Position numbers and translations under genes: made by a program. Source: an uncultured Eubacteriales bacterium (lineage in GTDB: Bacteria > Bacillota > Clostridia > Christensenellales > Borkfalkiaceae). Taken from it: a stretch of DNA of 14,244 bases. Of this stretch, positions 14,243 to 14,244 are shown piece by piece. Numbering within the stretch: the first letter of the stretch is position 1; each line of letters opens with the position of its first letter. A model generated the notes under the pieces. The model saw only the letters and a program-made list of their open reading frames with translations, had not been told where the DNA came from and did not search any database. The stretch is from contig CATYEP010000038.1 of the NCBI GenBank assembly GCA_958405585.1, positions 1 through 14,244 on the forward strand, in the 5' to 3' direction.

Positions 14243-14244
14243 AA

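Noticed and set aside
1..14244. CRISPR arrays, insertion sequences, toxin-antitoxin, phage, tRNA or rRNA genes
   Set aside because: No regularly spaced repeats, transposase or integrase motifs, cloverleaf or rRNA-like segments were seen on either strand; the window is mostly ordinary housekeeping and biosynthetic genes.

Overview
The window looks like chromosomal DNA of a Firmicutes bacterium, most likely class Clostridia. The reasons are the YloV/FakA-type gene beside recG, a split ATP phosphoribosyltransferase (short HisG plus HisZ), the small Firmicutes protein YqzL directly before recO, a clostridial-type pyruvate phosphate dikinase, and strong GGAGG-type ribosome binding sites with sigma-A-like promoters. 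Genus cannot be decided from the sequence alone. All genes are on the + strand.

Layout. (1) Positions 2-187 hold the 3' end of a fakA/yloV-type gene, closed by an intrinsic terminator. (2) A non-coding stretch of about 300 bases follows, with a degenerate 107-base duplication, then recG. (3) A sigma-A-like promoter and a near-perfect 30-base palindrome precede a long histidine operon: hisZ-hisG-hisD-hisB-hisH-hisA-hisF-hisIE. Most junctions are overlapping or tight, but there are gaps of 192 and 95 bases around hisA. No hisC and no histidinol-phosphate phosphatase gene is in the cluster, so those two steps must be encoded elsewhere. (4) An aldolase of the DRE-TIM metallolyase type with unknown substrate is followed by the tiny yqzL and by recO. 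(5) A 392-base intergenic region carries two spaced copies of an AACATATGTC-centred repeat, a 20-bp perfect hairpin and a strong promoter, and leads into ppdK, which ends 34 bases before the window edge.

How the genes work together. HisG and HisZ form the feedback-regulated first enzyme. HisIE, HisA, HisH+HisF, HisB and HisD carry out the other steps present, from PRPP+ATP to histidine, except transamination and dephosphorylation. RecG and RecO belong to recombinational DNA repair. PPDK interconverts PEP and pyruvate; its strong promoter and distinct codon choice suggest high expression.

I found no mobile element, CRISPR array, defence locus, tRNA or rRNA, and no convincing new multi-gene system. 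The points most worth a second look are regulatory: the palindrome in the hisZ leader, the spaced repeats and unusual hairpin before ppdK, the duplication before recG, and the aldolase of unknown role.
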